Below, piece after piece: positions 39,146 to 49,500 of a DNA stretch of 64,000 bases (positions are counted from its first letter, which is position 1; each line of letters starts with the position of its first letter). The translations under genes and the position numbers were made by a program. Below the pieces are notes generated by a model. The model saw only the letters and a program-made list of their open reading frames with translations, made no database searches and had not been told where the DNA came from. The DNA is from Pullulanibacillus pueri (GTDB lineage: Bacteria; Bacillota; Bacilli; Bacillales; Sporolactobacillaceae), in assembly GCF_014639255.1 (NCBI RefSeq), contig NZ_BMFV01000026.1:1-64000 (forward strand). The letters are read 5' to 3'.

Positions 39146-42100
39146 TCAAGCATTGACATTTAAGTTTTCACTTGTTGTTTCATCTTCATCTTCAAGTTCA
39201 CGGATTTCAATTTCTTCTTCATCATCAGATAATACTTTGACATCCATACCCAAACTTTGAAGTTCCTTAATCAACACTTTAAAGGATTCTGGAACGCCCG
39301 CTTCAGGCACATTCTCACCCTTAACAATCGCTTCATAAGTTTTCACACGACCCACAACATCATCTGATTTAACCGTTAAGATTTCCTGAAGTGTATAGGC
39401 CGCACCGTAAGCTTCAAGGGCCCATACTTCCATTTCACCGAAACGTTGACCACCAAATTGGGCTTTACCACCCAGCGGTTGCTGAGTCACAAGTGAGTAT
39501 GGTCCAGTAGAACGTGCATGAAGTTTATCATCAACCATGTGTGCAAGTTTAATCATGTACATGACCCCTACAGACACACGGTTATCAAACGGTTCACCAG
39601 TTCGACCATCGTAGAGTATAGTTTTACCATCTCGCGGAAGACCTGCTTCCTCTAAGGTTTCCCATACATCTTCTTCGCGTGCGCCATCGAAAACAGGCGT
39701 AGCGACGTGGATGCCTAACTGTCTTGCCGCCATTCCTAAATGCAATTCAAGAACCTGACCAATGTTCATCCGTGAAGGCACACCTAAAGGATTAAGCATA
39801 ATATCTACAGGTGTACCGTCTGGCATAAATGGCATATCTTCCTCTGGTAAGATCTTCGAGATAACACCTTTGTTACCATGACGACCCGCCATTTTATCGC
39901 CTTCGTGAATCTTTCTTTTTTGAACGATAAAGACTCGAACAAGTTGATTAACACCTGGAGGTAATTCATCCCCATCTTCTCGGTTAAAGATTTTCACATC
40001 GTGGACAATCCCATCGCCACCATGTGGTACTCGTAAAGAAGTATCACGGACTTCACGAGCCTTTTCACCGAAAATAGCATGTAAGAGTCGTTCTTCCGCT
40101 GTTAGCTCTGTAACACCCTTAGGCGTTACTTTACCAACAAGAATATCTCCATCCTTAACTTCAGCACCCACGCGGATAATCCCACGACCGTCAAGGTTTT
40201 TGAGCGCATCTTCACCGACGTTAGGAATGTCTCTTGTAATTTCTTCTGGTCCAAGTTTCGTATCCCGTGATTCAGACTCATACTCTTCAATATGAACGGA
40301 AGTATATACGTCATCCTTCACAAGACGCTCACTCATGATGATCGCATCTTCATAGTTATAACCATTCCATGTCATAAAGGCGACAAGAACGTTTCTACCA
40401 AGGGCTAATTCCCCTTTTTCCATTGAAGGACCATCAGCAAGGATTTCTCCTTTTACTACACGATCGCCTTTAGACACAATTGGACGTTGATTATAACAAG
40501 TCCCTTGGTTTGAGCGTTCATATTTCAAAGGTTTATAACTAATGATGTCTCCTTCGACTTCCTTACCATCAATTTCCTCAATAGTCCGGACTTTTATGAG
40601 GCTGGATGACACATATTCAACGCGCCCCGCTCTTTTCGCACGGACAGCTGCACCTGAATCTTGAGCAGATACATGCTCCATACCCGTACCCACAATTGGC
40701 GCTTCAGGCTGCAGTAAAGGTACCGCTTGACGTTGCATGTTCGCACCCATCAAAGCACGGTTAGAGTCATCGTTTTCTAAGAAAGGAATACATGCTGTTG
40801 CCGCAGAGACAACTTGCTTTGGCGAAACGTCCATGTAGTCGATTCTATCCTTAGGAACAACAATGTTCTCCCCTCGAAAACGCGCAATAATATCATCGCT
40901 AACAAATGAACCGTCATCGGCAAGCTTCGCATTTGCTTGAGCAACAACATAGTTATCTTCTTCATCAGCAGTCAAATAATCTATATGTTCTGTAACCTTA
41001 CCTGTTTCTGGATCCACTCGACGATAAGGTGTTTCTATAAACCCAAACTTATTCACCTTAGCAAATGATGACAAAGAGTTAATTAACCCAATGTTCGGAC
41101 CCTCTGGCGTTTCGATAGGGCACATACGACCGTAGTGAGAATAGTGAACGTCACGTACTTCAAAACCAGCACGCTCACGTGTTAGACCCCCAGGCCCTAG
41201 TGCGGATAAACGTCGTTTGTGGGTCAACTCAGCAAGCGGATTCGTTTGATCCATAAATTGTGAAAGCTGAGAACTACCGAAAAACTCCTTAATTGAAGCT
41301 ATTACTGGTCTAATATTAATTAACGCTTGTGGCGTAATAGAAGCTGTATCTTGAATCGACATTCTTTCACGAATCACTCGTTCCATACGGGATAATCCAA
41401 TACGGAACTGATTTTGTAGGAGTTCACCTACAGAGCGCAATCTACGGTTTCCTAAGTGATCAATATCATCTGTGTTTCCGACATTGTGTAACAAGTTGAA
41501 GAAATAGTTAATGGAAGCAATGATATCCGCAGGTGTGATATGTTTAATTTTCTCACTAACCTCACAGTTACCAATAACTTGTAAAACATTTTCTCCATCT
41601 TCATCATCAGGCGCATAGATTTTAATAGACTGAAGGCGTACTTCCTGACCTTCAATGACTCCACTTGCTGGTGTATATTCTACAAAACCTATTTTCTTTT
41701 CAATAACCGGAAGAAGTCGATCTAATGTCCGGCGATCTAACAAGGTTCCTTCTTCTGCAATCACTTCACCGGTTTCTGGATCAACAAGCTTTTCAGCTAA
41801 TTTTTGATTGAATAACCGATTCTTAATATGAAGTTTTTTATTAATCTTGTATCGACCAACATTAGCAAGATCATATCTCTTAGGATCAAAAAAGCGTGTA
41901 TCTAATAAACTTTTGGCGTTATCCACTGTAGGTGGCTCACCAGGACGAAGTCTTTCATAGATTTCAATTAACGCTTTTTCTGTTCCATCCGTATTATCTT
42001 TTTCAAGCGTATTTCTTAAATAATCATCTTCGCCGATAAGGTCAATGATTTCTTGATCAGAACCAAACCCCAAAGCCCTTAACAATACCGTTATTGGCAA

Positions 42101-42670
42101 TTTTCTGGTGCGATCAATCCGAACGTATACAACATCTTTTGCGTCCGTTTCGAATTCCAACCATGCACCACGGTTTGGGATGACAGTAGCAGTAAATCCT
42201 TTTTTACCGTTTTTGTCAAACTTTGGATTGAAGTATACACTTGGAGACCTCACAAGTTGCGAGACGATAACACGCTCAGCACCATTAATAACAAAAGTCC
42301 CCGCTTCTGTCATCAATGGGAAATCACCCATGAAAACCTCTTGTTCCTTAACTTCGCCCGTCTCTTTGTTAATAAGTCGGACTTTCACACGCAAAGGCGC
42401 CGCATATGTAACATCGCGTTCCTTCGACTCATCGACGCTGTACTTTGGATCACCCAAACTATAGTCAACGAATTCAAGCATAAGGTTTCCGGTAAAATCT
42501 TCAACCGGTGAAATATCCTGAAACATTTCACGAATGCCCTCATCAAGAAATTCTTGATACGACGACGTTTGGATTTCAATAAGATCGGGGAGCTCCAAAA
42601 CTTCCTTAATTCGAGCATAGCTCCTACGTTGGCGGTGGCGTCCGTATTGCACGAGTTGACCTGTCAACAA
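39146..42670 (-). CDS. rpoB: DNA-directed RNA polymerase subunit beta
   Basis: A subunit of about 1174 aa. The rifampicin region [31 protein letters not shown] keeps the usual Gln, Asp, His, Arg and Ser, so sensitivity is predicted. An acidic tail ([15 protein letters not shown]) is typical of Firmicutes. GAGGGG favours the TTG at 42670; a GTG at 42676 and a second TTG at 42667 (the B. subtilis-like LTGQLVQYG start) are alternatives. Its promoter overlaps the end of the methyltransferase gene. Confidence 0.96.
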   Translation of the reverse strand: MLTGQLVQYGRHRQRRSYARIKEVLELPDLIEIQTSSYQEFLDEGIREMFQDISPVEDFTGNLMLEFVDYSLGDPKYSVDESKERDVTYAAPLRVKVRLINKETGEVKEQEVFMGDFPLMTEAGTFVINGAERVIVSQLVRSPSVYFNPKFDKNGKKGFTATVIPNRGAWLEFETDAKDVVYVRIDRTRKLPITVLLRALGFGSDQEIIDLIGEDDYLRNTLEKDNTDGTEKALIEIYERLRPGEPPTVDNAKSLLDTRFFDPKRYDLANVGRYKINKKLHIKNRLFNQKLAEKLVDPETGEVIAEEGTLLDRRTLDRLLPVIEKKIGFVEYTPASGVIEGQEVRLQSIKIYAPDDEDGENVLQVIGNCEVSEKIKHITPADIIASINYFFNLLHNVGNTDDIDHLGNRRLRSVGELLQNQFRIGLSRMERVIRERMSIQDTASITPQALINIRPVIASIKEFFGSSQLSQFMDQTNPLAELTHKRRLSALGPGGLTRERAGFEVRDVHYSHYGRMCPIETPEGPNIGLINSLSSFAKVNKFGFIETPYRRVDPETGKVTEHIDYLTADEEDNYVVAQANAKLADDGSFVSDDIIARFRGENIVVPKDRIDYMDVSPKQVVSAATACIPFLENDDSNRALMGANMQRQAVPLLQPEAPIVGTGMEHVSAQDSGAAVRAKRAGRVEYVSSSLIKVRTIEEIDGKEVEGDIISYKPLKYERSNQGTCYNQRPIVSKGDRVVKGEILADGPSMEKGELALGRNVLVAFMTWNGYNYEDAIIMSERLVKDDVYTSVHIEEYESESRDTKLGPEEITRDIPNVGEDALKNLDGRGIIRVGAEVKDGDILVGKVTPKGVTELTAEERLLHAIFGEKAREVRDTSLRVPHGGDGIVHDVKIFNREDGDELPPGVNQLVRVFIVQKRKIHEGDKMAGRHGNKGVISKILPEEDMPFMPDGTPVDIMLNPLGVPSRMNIGQVLELHLGMAARQLGIHVATPVFDGAREEDVWETLEEAGLPRDGKTILYDGRTGEPFDNRVSVGVMYMIKLAHMVDDKLHARSTGPYSLVTQQPLGGKAQFGGQRFGEMEVWALEAYGAAYTLQEILTVKSDDVVGRVKTYEAIVKGENVPEAGVPESFKVLIKELQSLGMDVKVLSDDEEEIEIRELEDEDETTSENLNVNA

Positions 42671-42803
42671 ATTCACCCCTCAATACATACATATTGAAAA
42701 CCGGAAAACATAAAGTTTCCCGTTAAATAACATATTTTAATATTTTATCCAAATCTCTTAATAAATAAACGTTTCAACCATGAAGTTAGATTGGCATTTA
42801 AAT

Positions 42804-42832
42804 ATAATATCACACTCAATTGCGCTCGTCAA
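42804..42832 (-). promoter_or_regulatory. Sigma-A promoter of rpoB-rpoC
   Basis: The minus strand has -35 TTGACG (42827-42832), 17 bp and -10 TATTAT (42804-42809). The -35 lies in the last codons of the methyltransferase gene, and an AT-rich leader of about 130 bases leads to rpoB. Confidence 0.75.
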
Positions 42833-43424
42833 CAAATGTTGCTTTTATAATAAAATAACCTTTTTTCTTCGTCACGACTTCCACTTGACCAAAAAGCGTC
42901 TCAAGTTTCGCCAATGTTGAAGGCGCCCCTTGTTTCTTCTGAATCACTATCCACAGCTCCCCACCTTCTAAAAGATAGGACTTCGATGCTTCAAAAAGTT
43001 GAAAGATCACTTTTTTGCCTGCTCTAATGGGAGGATTCGTTACGATTAAGGCATACTTACCACTGACATTTTCGTAAAGATTGCTTTGGAAAACATCTAC
43101 ACGCACTTTGTTTTTCTCGGCATTTTCTTTCGTTAATCCCACTGCGCGTTCGTTAACGTCAACCATAGATACTGATCGACCTTCCCAAAACCGCGCTAAC
43201 GATATTCCGATAGGGCCATATCCACATCCCATATCGAGTATTGGGCCATCTATAGAAGGTTGGACGAGTGAGTCAATCAGCAAGCGCGAGCCAAAGTCAA
43301 TATCCGCCTTTGAAAAAACACCACTATCAGTTTTAAACGCAAAGGTTTCTCCTTTTAACTCGGTACGAAACGTTTGCGGTTGACTTTCCGAGCTTGGGTG
43401 ACGTGTGTAATAATGGTCAGCCAA
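42816..43424 (-). CDS. Class I SAM-dependent methyltransferase, RsmC-like (YbxB)
   Basis: A 202-aa methyltransferase with the SAM motif ILDMGCGYGPIGISLA (about 58-73), the catalytic NPPIRAG (about 130-136) typical of RsmC-like 16S rRNA guanine N2-methyltransferases, and a conserved ELWIVIQKKQGAPSTL block. It fits B. subtilis YbxB in sequence and place. The TTG at 43424 is 6 bp after GGAGGG and gives the homologous start ADHYYTRHPSSES. Confidence 0.9.
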   Translation of the reverse strand: MADHYYTRHPSSESQPQTFRTELKGETFAFKTDSGVFSKADIDFGSRLLIDSLVQPSIDGPILDMGCGYGPIGISLARFWEGRSVSMVDVNERAVGLTKENAEKNKVRVDVFQSNLYENVSGKYALIVTNPPIRAGKKVIFQLFEASKSYLLEGGELWIVIQKKQGAPSTLAKLETLFGQVEVVTKKKGYFIIKATFVDERN

Positions 43425-43807
43425 TATATTCCCTCCATACACACAACTTCTTAGATCCCCAGCCACCCCCGATTCCGGTGATGAAAATTGGGATCTTCAA
43501 TCTGTTGCTTTCTTACCTATTCTTCTCTATCCCACATTTATGTTAAGTGCAAGCACTCTGCCTGGCTATGTGGTAAATACCTACTAGCATCTTCAATATG
43601 CACCACTCTGTACTCCAACTTTTAGCCTTAAACATCGTTTTCAACACTTCCCGAACAAGGTTAAAAATAAAGCTTTTAAGAGCGAACGTGATAAACACAT
43701 ATACAGATTACAAACTCGGCTTATTGCTAAGCCTTTTAACACCGAAAGCCAAAGTTGCACTTTTATGGTCTTCCGAAAAGTTACACATCTGACATTATGA
43801 AGAAAAA
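43425..43807 (-). other. Untranslated spacer between rplL and ybxB-like gene
   Basis: A 380-bp gene-free stretch. Near its left end, GATCCC and GGGATC (43454-43495) enclose CACC / GGTG to form a nested stem just before the methyltransferase ribosome-binding site. The only promoter-like match (TTGCAC, 17 bp, TAGAGA) is poor. A plus-strand open frame at 43598-43792 lacks a start signal. Nothing else is recognised. Confidence 0.4.
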
Positions 43808-43828
43808 AGCCCGCAATAATGGCGGGCT
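43808..43828 (-). terminator. Terminator after rplL
   Basis: AGCCCGC (43808-43814) pairs with GCGGGCT (43822-43828) around a 7-base loop and is followed on the minus strand by TTTTTTCTT. Confidence 0.88.
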
Positions 43829-43842
43829 AATTTCAAGTTATA

Positions 43843-44208
43843 CTATTTAAGTTCGATGCTTGCGCCAACTTCTTCAAGTTTAGCTTTAAGCTCTTCAGCT
43901 TCTTCTTTAGCAACGCCTTCTTTAATAGGCTTTGGTGCATTATCAACAAGTTCCTTAGCATCTTTCAAGCCAAGACCTGTGATTTCGCGAACAACTTTGA
44001 TAACTTTAATTTTTGAGCTACCAGCGTCAGCAAGAACAACATCAAATTCTGATTTTTCTTCTGCTGCACCTTCGCCACCAGCGCCACCTACAACAGCAAC
44101 AGGAGCAGCTGCAGTTACACCAAATTCTTCTTCAATAGCTTTAACAAGATCGTTAAGCTCTAATACTGACATTTCTTTTATCTGACTAATGATTTCTTCT
44201 TTACTCAT
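43843..44208 (-). CDS. rplL: 50S ribosomal protein L7/L12 (bL12)
   Basis: A 121-aa stalk protein: N-terminal dimerisation segment, Ala/Gly/Glu-rich hinge ([14 protein letters not shown], about 40-53) and the C-terminal factor-binding domain ending [11 protein letters not shown]. It binds L10 in several copies and recruits translation GTPases. It is followed by a terminator. Confidence 0.97.
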   Translation of the reverse strand: MSKEEIISQIKEMSVLELNDLVKAIEEEFGVTAAAPVAVVGGAGGEGAAEEKSEFDVVLADAGSSKIKVIKVVREITGLGLKDAKELVDNAPKPIKEGVAKEEAEELKAKLEEVGASIELK

Positions 44209-44247
44209 TATTAGATCCTCCTTATTTTTCCATAAAAGTAATGGTGA

Positions 44248-44745
44248 TTATGCACCTTGTTCTTCTTTTTGTTCAGCCACAGCTTTTGTAGCCAAAGCAA
44301 AGTTGCGGATTGGAGCTTGTAGGACGCTAAGCAACATTGAAAGCAAACCTTCGCGAGATGGCAATTCAGCCAACGCTTTGATTTGATCAACACTCGCTAC
44401 AGAGCCTTCTACTAGTCCAGTTTTAATTTCTAAGTTCTCATGTTCCTTAGCAAACTTATGAATAATCTTTGCTGGAGCAACGACATCTTCTGTGCTAAAA
44501 GCAACAGCGGTTGGTCCTACGAGAAACTCATCAATATCTGTCAAACCCGTTTCAGCAGTCGCACGACGTAGTAAAGTATTTTTATAAACTTTAAAGTCAA
44601 TACCCGCTTCACGAAGTTGTTTACGAAGTTCAGTCACTTCATCAACATTTAGACCACGGTAGTCTACAACAACTGTAGAAACACTCGCTTTTAGTTTTTC
44701 AGAAATTTCTTGTACAACCTGTTGTTTTTTCTCGATTGCGCTCAC
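44248..44745 (-). CDS. rplJ: 50S ribosomal protein L10 (uL10)
   Basis: A 165-aa stalk base protein: [37 protein letters not shown]. Its C-terminal helix carries the L7/L12 dimers. The L10 leader and attenuator upstream point to feedback by the L10-L12 complex. Confidence 0.97.
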   Translation of the reverse strand: MSAIEKKQQVVQEISEKLKASVSTVVVDYRGLNVDEVTELRKQLREAGIDFKVYKNTLLRRATAETGLTDIDEFLVGPTAVAFSTEDVVAPAKIIHKFAKEHENLEIKTGLVEGSVASVDQIKALAELPSREGLLSMLLSVLQAPIRNFALATKAVAEQKEEQGA

Positions 44746-44789
44746 ATTTCCACCTCCTGTTCGGAACGTGTTGCCTGAGGCGTCTATTT

Positions 44790-44930
44790 AAAAAGCCTTC
44801 ACGTCATAGACTAGACATGAAGGCGTATGATCCGGATAAAATAAAACCAGATAACTTTTATGCTTCACCTCGGCAGGAAATTAAGCATTCACTATGCACC
44901 TGCTGTCTATGGCTGTTCCGTATATTATTC
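44790..44930 (-). ncRNA. Ribosomal protein L10 leader
   Basis: The minus strand has the conserved AGACAGCAGGTGC, then AATGCTTAATTTCCTGCCGAGG, typical of the L10 leader upstream of rplJ-rplL, and ends in a terminator-like stem. In Bacilli the L10(L12) complex binds this leader and promotes termination. Confidence 0.85.
44795..44824 (-). terminator. Attenuator hairpin of the L10 leader
   Basis: GCCTTCATGTC and GACGTGAAGGC (minus strand, one wobble) form an 11-bp stem followed by TTTTTAAATA, about 50 bases before rplJ. Confidence 0.8.
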
Positions 44931-44942
44931 AACCAGTTATTA

Positions 44943-44971
44943 ATAATACTGGGTTATTTCCATTCTGTCAA
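44943..44971 (-). promoter_or_regulatory. Sigma-A promoter of rplJ-rplL
   Basis: The minus strand has -35 TTGACA (44966-44971), 17 bp and -10 TATTAT (44943-44948). It starts just past the rplA stop and feeds the L10 leader. Confidence 0.78.
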
Positions 44972-44978
44972 GATAAAC

Positions 44979-45668
44979 TTACTTTCCAGGCGTGCTAACT
45001 TTAACACCAGGACCCATTGTAGAAGAAACAGCGATGTTCTTAACATAAGTCCCTTTAGCAGCAGCTGGTTTTGCTTTAATAATAGCATCCATAAACGCGT
45101 GGAAGTTTTCAACAAGTTCTTTATCACCAAATGATGCTTTACCAATTGGAGCATGAACATTGCCATCTTTATGTGCACGGTATTCTACTTTACCTGCTTT
45201 AATTTCATTAACTGCTTTAGTGACATCCATTGTAACGGTCCCTGTTTTAGGGTTAGGCATAAGACCTTTTGGCCCTAAGACACGACCAAGTTTACCAACC
45301 TCTGGCATCATGTCTGGAGTTGCTACGATGACATCAAATTCAAACCAACCTTGGTTGATCTTATTAATGTAATCTGCTTCACCAACATAGTCCGCGCCTG
45401 CTGCTTCAGCTTCTTTTGCTTTTTCACCTTTCGCTAAAACAAGAACACGTTGGCTTTTCCCTGTGCCATGAGGTAATACCACAGCCCCACGAACTTGTTG
45501 GTCGTTTTTACGTGTATCTACCCCGAGACGGACAGCCACGTCAACAGACTCATCAAATTTTGCTGAAGCTGTTTCCTTAATTAAACTTACTGCTTCTTCA
45601 ATGCTATATGTTGCTTGGCGATCAATTTTCTTTGCCGCCTCTATATAACGCTTACCCTTTTTTACCAT
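44979..45668 (-). CDS. rplA: 50S ribosomal protein L1 (uL1)
   Basis: A 229-aa two-domain protein of the mobile L1 stalk that helps release deacylated tRNA. Blocks: [15 protein letters not shown] and [20 protein letters not shown]. It is cotranscribed with rplK. L1 represses its own mRNA in many bacteria. Confidence 0.97.
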   Translation of the reverse strand: MVKKGKRYIEAAKKIDRQATYSIEEAVSLIKETASAKFDESVDVAVRLGVDTRKNDQQVRGAVVLPHGTGKSQRVLVLAKGEKAKEAEAAGADYVGEADYINKINQGWFEFDVIVATPDMMPEVGKLGRVLGPKGLMPNPKTGTVTMDVTKAVNEIKAGKVEYRAHKDGNVHAPIGKASFGDKELVENFHAFMDAIIKAKPAAAKGTYVKNIAVSSTMGPGVKVSTPGK

Positions 45669-45722
45669 GTTAAACTTCCTCCTTTTGTGGTAATAACGGT
45701 TTGACCTCCCACCTTAAAACAA

Positions 45723-45748
45723 GGTTGCGAGTTTCAGCACCCGCAACC
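45723..45748 (-). other. Hairpin in the rplK-rplA spacer
   Basis: GGTTGCG and CGCAACC form a 7-bp stem with a 12-base loop, followed on the minus strand by TTGTTTTAAGG. It could be a weak attenuator or part of the L1 translational operator before rplA. The evidence is only its structure and place. Confidence 0.4.
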
Positions 45749-45830
45749 CCTTACGACATGCGTTGTCCTCGATAATAACGCCCATACACTAACCGCAAAC
45801 ATAACGAATGTGCTTAGTGTGTTGAGTTGC

Positions 45831-46256
45831 TTAGTCCTCGATGACAATTCCCATGCTTCGAGCAGTACCTTCAACCATGAGCATAGCTGCTTCAACACTA
45901 CCCGCATTAAGATCAGGCATTTTTAATTCAGCGATTGCACGTACGCGATCACGCTTTACAGTTGCAACTTTATTACGATTAGGCTCGCCAGATCCAGATT
46001 CAATCCCCGCTTCTTTTTTAAGAAGCACAGCTGCTGGTGGCGTTTTTGTAATAAATGTAAATGATCGGTCTTCAAACACTGATATTTCAACTGGAATAAT
46101 CATACCAGCTTGATCTGATGTTTGAGCATTGAATTCTTTACAGAACCCCATAATATTAATACCTGCTTGACCAAGCGCCGGGCCGACTGGCGGTGCCGGA
46201 TTAGCTTTGCCGGCTGGAATTTGTAATTTCACAACTTTAATAACTTTTTTGGCCAC
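45831..46256 (-). CDS. rplK: 50S ribosomal protein L11 (uL11)
   Basis: A 141-aa protein of the GTPase-associated centre: [36 protein letters not shown]. The GTG at 46256 is 8 bp after GGAGG and gives the family start. The proline-rich helix that binds thiopeptides is intact. Confidence 0.97.
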   Translation of the reverse strand: MAKKVIKVVKLQIPAGKANPAPPVGPALGQAGINIMGFCKEFNAQTSDQAGMIIPVEISVFEDRSFTFITKTPPAAVLLKKEAGIESGSGEPNRNKVATVKRDRVRAIAELKMPDLNAGSVEAAMLMVEGTARSMGIVIED

Positions 46257-46391
46257 GAGACACACCTCCTTAGTCCGTGATGTGGTACGGGATTTTCCCT
46301 CCCACTCTTTCTTACCGTTTAAGGTATAAAGGTAAACCTATGTTTATTTGGCTTATTTTCATCTATTCAAAACGTAGCCGTAAACATCAAA

Positions 46392-46420
46392 ATTATACAA
46401 CCTAATTAATAATTATGCAA
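46392..46420 (-). promoter_or_regulatory. Sigma-A promoter of rplK-rplA
   Basis: The minus strand has -35 TTGCAT (46415-46420), 17 bp and -10 TATAAT (46392-46397), just past nusG. A leader of about 130 bases follows. Confidence 0.8.
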
Positions 46421-46433
46421 GTCGCAATCCTAA

Positions 46434-46967
46434 TTAGATTTTTTCTATTTGATCAAAATCCAATTCAACAGGCGTTTCACGACCAAACATATTCACATGA
46501 ACCTTGATCTTCTCTTTTTCCGAATCAATAGTTTCAATTGTTCCAACAAAGTCAGCAAATGGTCCTTCCTTCACTTTCACCTGTTCCTTAATCTCAAAAT
46601 CAACTTCTGTTTTCTTTTCTTTGATGCCCATCTTCTTCAAGATGACTTCGACTTCTTCAGGTAATAGCGGGGTCGGTTTTGATCCAGCTCCAGTTGAACC
46701 CACAAACCCAGTGACTCCAGGAGTATTACGCACAACATACCAAGAGTCATCCGTCATGATCATTTCAGTTAAGACGTACCCAGGAAAAACCTTTTTCATC
46801 GCCGTTTTCTTTTGACCGTTTTTAATTTCCGTTTCTTCTTCAACAGGAACAAGAATGCGGAAAATTTTGTCAGCCATTCCCATCGTCTCGACACGTTTCT
46901 CAAGGTTTGTTTTAACCTTATTTTCATAACCTGAATAGGTGTGGACGACATACCAACTTTTTTCCAT
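46434..46967 (-). CDS. nusG: Transcription elongation/antitermination factor NusG
   Basis: A 177-aa protein with the N-terminal NGN domain (SWYVVHTYSGYENKVKTNLE, PGYVLTEM) and a C-terminal KOW domain (VKVKEGPFADFVGTIETID). It binds RNA polymerase and modulates pausing. It follows secE closely. Confidence 0.97.
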   Translation of the reverse strand: MEKSWYVVHTYSGYENKVKTNLEKRVETMGMADKIFRILVPVEEETEIKNGQKKTAMKKVFPGYVLTEMIMTDDSWYVVRNTPGVTGFVGSTGAGSKPTPLLPEEVEVILKKMGIKEKKTEVDFEIKEQVKVKEGPFADFVGTIETIDSEKEKIKVHVNMFGRETPVELDFDQIEKI

Positions 46968-47013
46968 AACAAAAAAATCCTTTCCTAACGACCTTATTCC
47001 CTAACCATATATA

Positions 47014-47208
47014 TTAATCTGTTATTAATTTTAGGATTTCGGACACACCTAAATCAACCAATGCGAAAAAGACGGTCAAAAATGCCACAGTAATAAGAAC
47101 AGTAATAGTATATCCAAATAATTCTTTTCGAGTGGGCCACTTAACTTTTTTTAACTCAATAAACACATTACGAAAAAATTGGTTCGATTTTTTAAAAATC
47201 CCTGCCAT
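47014..47208 (-). CDS. secE: Protein translocase subunit SecE
   Basis: A 64-aa single-span membrane protein: amphipathic helix with FIELKKVKWPTRKELFGYT, then a transmembrane segment. It clamps SecY. The ATG at 47208 is 9 bp after GGAGG; the ATG at 47214 is too close. Confidence 0.95.
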   Translation of the reverse strand: MAGIFKKSNQFFRNVFIELKKVKWPTRKELFGYTITVLITVAFLTVFFALVDLGVSEILKLITD

Positions 47209-47246
47209 AACCATTGACCTCCAACCTTACCAGATGGCGTGATGAG

Positions 47247-47396
47247 CTATTTTGTTTCGCGGTGAATGGTGTGTTTTTTACAGCGTTCACAAAACTTTTT
47301 TACCGCTAAACGTTCTGTCTGCTTTTGTGTATTCTTACTCGTCGTATAATTTCTTTGTTTGCAAATTTCGCATGCAAGTATAGCTTTTTTTCGCAT
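47247..47396 (-). CDS. rpmG: 50S ribosomal protein L33 (bL33), zinc form
   Basis: A 49-aa gene found by reading the gap upstream of sec[20 protein letters not shown]..., ending [14 protein letters not shown]. CxxC pairs (9-12 and 36-39) mark the zinc-binding form. Place before secE-nusG is standard. Confidence 0.95.
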   Translation of the reverse strand: MRKKAILACEICKQRNYTTSKNTQKQTERLAVKKFCERCKKHTIHRETK

Positions 47397-47441
47397 TTTA
47401 GCACCTTTTCTCAACATTTAACTAGACAATATGCTTGTTAA

Positions 47442-47471
47442 ACTTTATCATAGGCTGGACAAGCCTGTCAA
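47442..47471 (-). promoter_or_regulatory. Sigma-A promoter of rpmG-secE-nusG
   Basis: The minus strand has -35 TTGACA (47466-47471), 18 bp and an extended -10, TGATAAAGT (hexamer 47442-47447). Confidence 0.7.
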
Positions 47472-47508
47472 CGCAGTCTGGCGTGGATAAGGGCTTTTTG
47501 GTTACGCT

Positions 47509-48156
47509 TCACAAACTAATTTCCTTAATTTCCAAATACCTCTCTAATTTCCTTTTGACACGTTGTAAGGCATTATCAATAGATTTTACATGCCTCTTTA
47601 AATCTACTGAAATCTCTTGATAAGAGCGTCCATCTAAATACAACATAAGCACTTTGCGCTCTAAATCACTCAAAATTTCAGACATTTTAATTTCAATATC
47701 ATCATGTTTTTCTTGATTAATAATCATTTCCATGGGATCTGCTATTTTTGAGGCGCAAATAACATCGAGCAACGTCCGATCTGATTCTTCATCATAAATG
47801 GGCTTATCTAGAGAGACATAAGAGTTGAGAGGAATATGTTTTTGGCGTGTGGCTGTTTTAACAGCGGTGATCATTTGTCTGGTAATACAAAGCTCCGCAA
47901 AAGCTCTAAACGTGGAAAGCTTGTCCCCTTTATAATCGCGAATAGCCTTGTAAAGTCCAATCATCCCTTCCTGTATCACATCTTCCCGGTCAGCACCGAT
48001 TAAAAAATACGATTTTGCTTTTGCACGAACGAAATTTTTGAATTTGTTGATCAAATATTCAAGGGCATGTAAATCACCTTCATGGACACGGCTAACAATG
48101 TCCTCATCTTCTAATTCACTGTAGAGTCCTTTGTTAGAGTCGACTTCCAAGTTCAC
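47509..48156 (-). CDS. sigH: RNA polymerase sigma factor SigH (Spo0H)
   Basis: A 215-aa sigma-70 family factor for the switch to stationary phase and sporulation. Region 2 has AKSYFLIGADREDVIQEGMIGLYKAIRDY and region 4 has GRSYQEISVDLKRHVKSIDNALQRVKRKLE. The GTG at 48156 is 6 bp after GGGGGG. Place between rae1 and rpmG is as in B. subtilis. Confidence 0.96.
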   Translation of the reverse strand: MNLEVDSNKGLYSELEDEDIVSRVHEGDLHALEYLINKFKNFVRAKAKSYFLIGADREDVIQEGMIGLYKAIRDYKGDKLSTFRAFAELCITRQMITAVKTATRQKHIPLNSYVSLDKPIYDEESDRTLLDVICASKIADPMEMIINQEKHDDIEIKMSEILSDLERKVLMLYLDGRSYQEISVDLKRHVKSIDNALQRVKRKLERYLEIKEISL

Positions 48157-48199
48157 ATAAATCCCCCCCGAGCGTAAAACAAGCCTAGTATATAACGCT

Positions 48200-48229
48200 A
48201 TCATACAACATAAAATTTTGAATCGTCAA
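48200..48229 (-). promoter_or_regulatory. Sigma-A promoter of sigH
   Basis: The minus strand has -35 TTGACG (48224-48229), 18 bp and -10 TATGAT (48200-48205), directly after the rae1 stop. Confidence 0.65.
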
Positions 48230-48234
48230 CAAAT

Positions 48235-48741
48235 TTATTGGCCGCGTCGCCATTTTTCGAAAAGTTTTGTGACTTCATCACTAAATGTTATCGTTGATCT
48301 TCTTGTTTGCTGTTGTTGATCCTGGACTTTTGAAGCGATTTGTCGATCAATGTTTTGCATCTCAATATATAACTCCCGGGCAGACTTCCGCAGGGCTCCT
48401 TGAGAAAAAACAGTCCACTGTTCAGTGTAATCTGATGTAGCGACATAGATTTGCGTTCGAACATTCTTTAGAACAGAAACAAGACGCTCGATCCTCTCAT
48501 CAGCTGTCTCCTTTTCTCGAGTATAAATAACTTCTACGCGTGACTCACTGGTCTTGGTCTCTGCTCCAGGTACAAAGTGGGCATCAAAAACGATGATCAC
48601 CCGTGTCCCCGTAAAAGCTTTATATTCTGCCATTCTACTAATTAATTTATCCCTGGCCGCTGAAAAATCCGTGTTTCTTAAAGCCTGTAAATCAGGCCAA
48701 GCCCCTATTATGTTGTAACCATCGACTAGGAGAACGTCCAT
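48235..48741 (-). CDS. rae1: NYN-domain ribosome-associated endoribonuclease Rae1 (YacP)
   Basis: A 168-aa NYN/PIN-like nuclease: MDVLLVDGYNIIGAWPDL with the acidic metal site and VIIVFDAHFVPGAE. B. subtilis Rae1 cuts mRNA inside the ribosomal A site. It follows rlmB by 6 bp. Confidence 0.93.
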   Translation of the reverse strand: MDVLLVDGYNIIGAWPDLQALRNTDFSAARDKLISRMAEYKAFTGTRVIIVFDAHFVPGAETKTSESRVEVIYTREKETADERIERLVSVLKNVRTQIYVATSDYTEQWTVFSQGALRKSARELYIEMQNIDRQIASKVQDQQQQTRRSTITFSDEVTKLFEKWRRGQ

Positions 48742-48747
48742 TACCCG

Positions 48748-49500
48748 TCAATCTCCTATTTGAAGTCGATGACGATAGACTTCATACATCAAAAGGGCCG
48801 CTGCGACAGAAGCATTTAGCGATGTGACATGCCCTCGCATCGGAATGCTGACTAAGTAATCACATTTATCGCGAACCAAACGTGACATGCCCTTCCCTTC
48901 ATTTCCTATAACGATACAAATCGGGACATCTGCTGTGATTTCCTGAAAGCTTTGTTTTTGATCGGCATCTGTCCCAACAATCCATACGCCTTTGGACTTA
49001 AGGTCCTCCATTGTACGTGCAAGATTAGTGACACGGGCGACCGGAACATGTTCAATTGCACCTGTAGAGGCTTTTGCAACGGTCGAGGTTAAACCCACCG
49101 CGCGGTTTTTACCTACAATAACCCCATGGGCTCCCACCGCATCTGCCGTCCTTAATACCGAACCTAAGTTATGAGGATCTTCAAGTCCATCAAGCAGGAT
49201 AAAGAACGGCTGCTCATCTACCGCCCTCGCCTTATTAAATAATTCATCGACAGTCGCATAACGATGGGCCGCCACAGACGCCACCATCCCCTGATGGGTT
49301 GTGGATCCCGCTAATTGATCAATCTTTTGCTTCGGAACAAATTGAAAGTTGATCTTTTGTTCCTTAATCACTTTTAATAAATCTGGATCAAGACCTTTAC
49401 CCTTTTCGTTAATCCATATTTTATTGATTTCTCGTCCTGCCTTTATAGCCTCTGCAATAGGATGACGACCGACAATAAACTCACCAGAGGTTTTATCCAT
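48748..49500 (-). CDS. rlmB: 23S rRNA (guanosine-2'-O-)-methyltransferase RlmB
   Basis: A 250-aa SPOUT enzyme with an N-terminal substrate-binding domain (FIVGRHPIAEAIKAG) and the C-terminal knot motifs NLGSVLRTADAVGAHGVI, VIGNEGKGMSRLV and PMRGHVTSLNASVAAALLMYE. It methylates a 23S rRNA guanosine. It overlaps mrnC by 8 bp. Confidence 0.95.
   Translation of the reverse strand: MDKTSGEFIVGRHPIAEAIKAGREINKIWINEKGKGLDPDLLKVIKEQKINFQFVPKQKIDQLAGSTTHQGMVASVAAHRYATVDELFNKARAVDEQPFFILLDGLEDPHNLGSVLRTADAVGAHGVIVGKNRAVGLTSTVAKASTGAIEHVPVARVTNLARTMEDLKSKGVWIVGTDADQKQSFQEITADVPICIVIGNEGKGMSRLVRDKCDYLVSIPMRGHVTSLNASVAAALLMYEVYRHRLQIGD

Noticed and set aside
43598..43792. Plus-strand open frame of 64 codons
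   Set aside because: No start signal, opposite to all neighbours, unusual composition.
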